The notes under the pieces are model-generated. The model did no database searches. It was given only the letters and a program-made list of their open reading frames with translations, and was not told the origin of the DNA. From an uncultured Collinsella sp. (GTDB lineage Bacteria; Actinomycetota; Coriobacteriia; Coriobacteriales; Coriobacteriaceae): a stretch of 36,059 bases of DNA. How positions within the stretch are numbered: position 1 is the stretch's first letter; each line of letters starts with the position of its first letter. This document shows positions 35,792 through 36,059 of this stretch, one piece after another. The position numbers and the translations under genes were made by a program. Location of the stretch: positions 1 to 36,059 of the forward strand of contig CABSMZ010000003.1 in the NCBI GenBank assembly GCA_902478875.1. Direction: 5' to 3'.

Positions 35792-36043
35792 CGAGCAGAT
35801 GACTGCTGCCGAGGGCCTGGATTTTGTGCCCTATACCCGTCCGACCGGCGCCGATACGGCCGAGCCGCTCAAGATCGGTGTGCTCATCAGCGGTTCGGGT
35901 ACCAACCTGCAGGCGCTGATCGATCTGATCGCCGCCGGCAAGCTCAACGCTTCGATTGGGCTTGTGGTGTCGAGCCGTCCTTCGGCTAAGGGTTTGCAGC
36001 GCGCTGAGCGCGCGGGCATCCAGACGCTCACGCTGTCTAAGGA
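35781..36043 (+). CDS. purN: Phosphoribosylglycinamide formyltransferase, 3' end missing
   Basis: PurN formylates GAR using 10-formyl-THF. About 87 residues are present before the adapter cuts the gene. After a leader of about 30 residues (MSANEQMTAAEGLDFVPYTR) comes KIGVLISGSGTNLQALID, the phosphate-binding start of PurN. IGLVVSSRPSAKGLQRAERAG follows, normal for the family up to the break. The N-terminal leader is longer than in E. coli PurN. ATG 35781 overlaps the end of purM, and this purM-purN order is common. Confidence 0.9.
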
Positions 36044-36059
36044 CTGTCTCTTATACACA
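36044..36059. other. Nextera/Tn5 transposase adapter (library artefact)
   Basis: The window ends in CTGTCTCTTATACACA, the reverse complement of the Tn5 mosaic end found at the left edge. It truncates purN and is not genomic. Confidence 0.97.

Overview
This window is a 36 kb assembled fragment of a high-GC Gram-positive genome. The best fit is a gut Coriobacteriia, probably Collinsella or a close relative. The basis is GC-rich coding sequence with strong Shine-Dalgarno sites, a PyrR-type leader before carA, a mannose-family PTS, a sortase and a mucin-type wall-anchored glycosidase. This is judgement by eye, not a database match. Both ends are Tn5/Nextera transposase adapter (1-32 and 36044-36059), so the two outermost genes are cut by the sequencing library and not by biology.

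Layout. 33-1132 (minus): the start of a secreted bactofilin-like protein and a TRIC/YadS-type membrane protein. 1248-1790: a 23-bp inverted repeat, a tRNA-Ser-like fragment packed with hairpins, and two tRNA-Ser genes (CGA, GGA) sharing one minus-strand promoter and terminator. 2241-5600: the classic rpsF-ssb-rpsR-rplI operon with a leader hairpin and a strong terminator, then dnaB. 5694-12062: purA, purD, a Nudix hydrolase, an ABC exporter and an uncharacterised membrane-anchored protein. 12235-17025: PyrR-binding loop, carA and carB. 17197-21133: a divergent GntR regulator and a complete mannose-family PTS (EIIA, EIIB, EIIC, EIID). 21277-22148: a small membrane protein and a MarR regulator. 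22664-29077: one 2137-residue wall-anchored GH31 enzyme with many accessory modules. 29295-31246: purE, a class B sortase and a MoaE-like protein. 31337-32566 (minus): a CmpB-like membrane protein. 32861 to the end: purF, purM and the start of purN.

How it fits together. Six purine genes (purA, purD, purE, purF, purM, purN) and the pyrimidine/arginine entry enzyme CarAB lie in separate transcription units among housekeeping translation and replication genes. The accessory part is carbohydrate-centred: a regulated sugar PTS and a giant surface glycosidase whose catalytic residues and modules resemble mucin-acting GH31 alpha-N-acetylgalactosaminidases.

The least explained signals are: (a) two copies of a palindromic element at 17058-17101 and 22291-22336 that differ only by compensatory stem changes; (b) a G10 homopolymer just upstream of the surface glycosidase; (c) a PTS leader in which two identical 5' arms can compete for one 3' arm; and (d) the interrupted tRNA-Ser-like element at 1358-1496.
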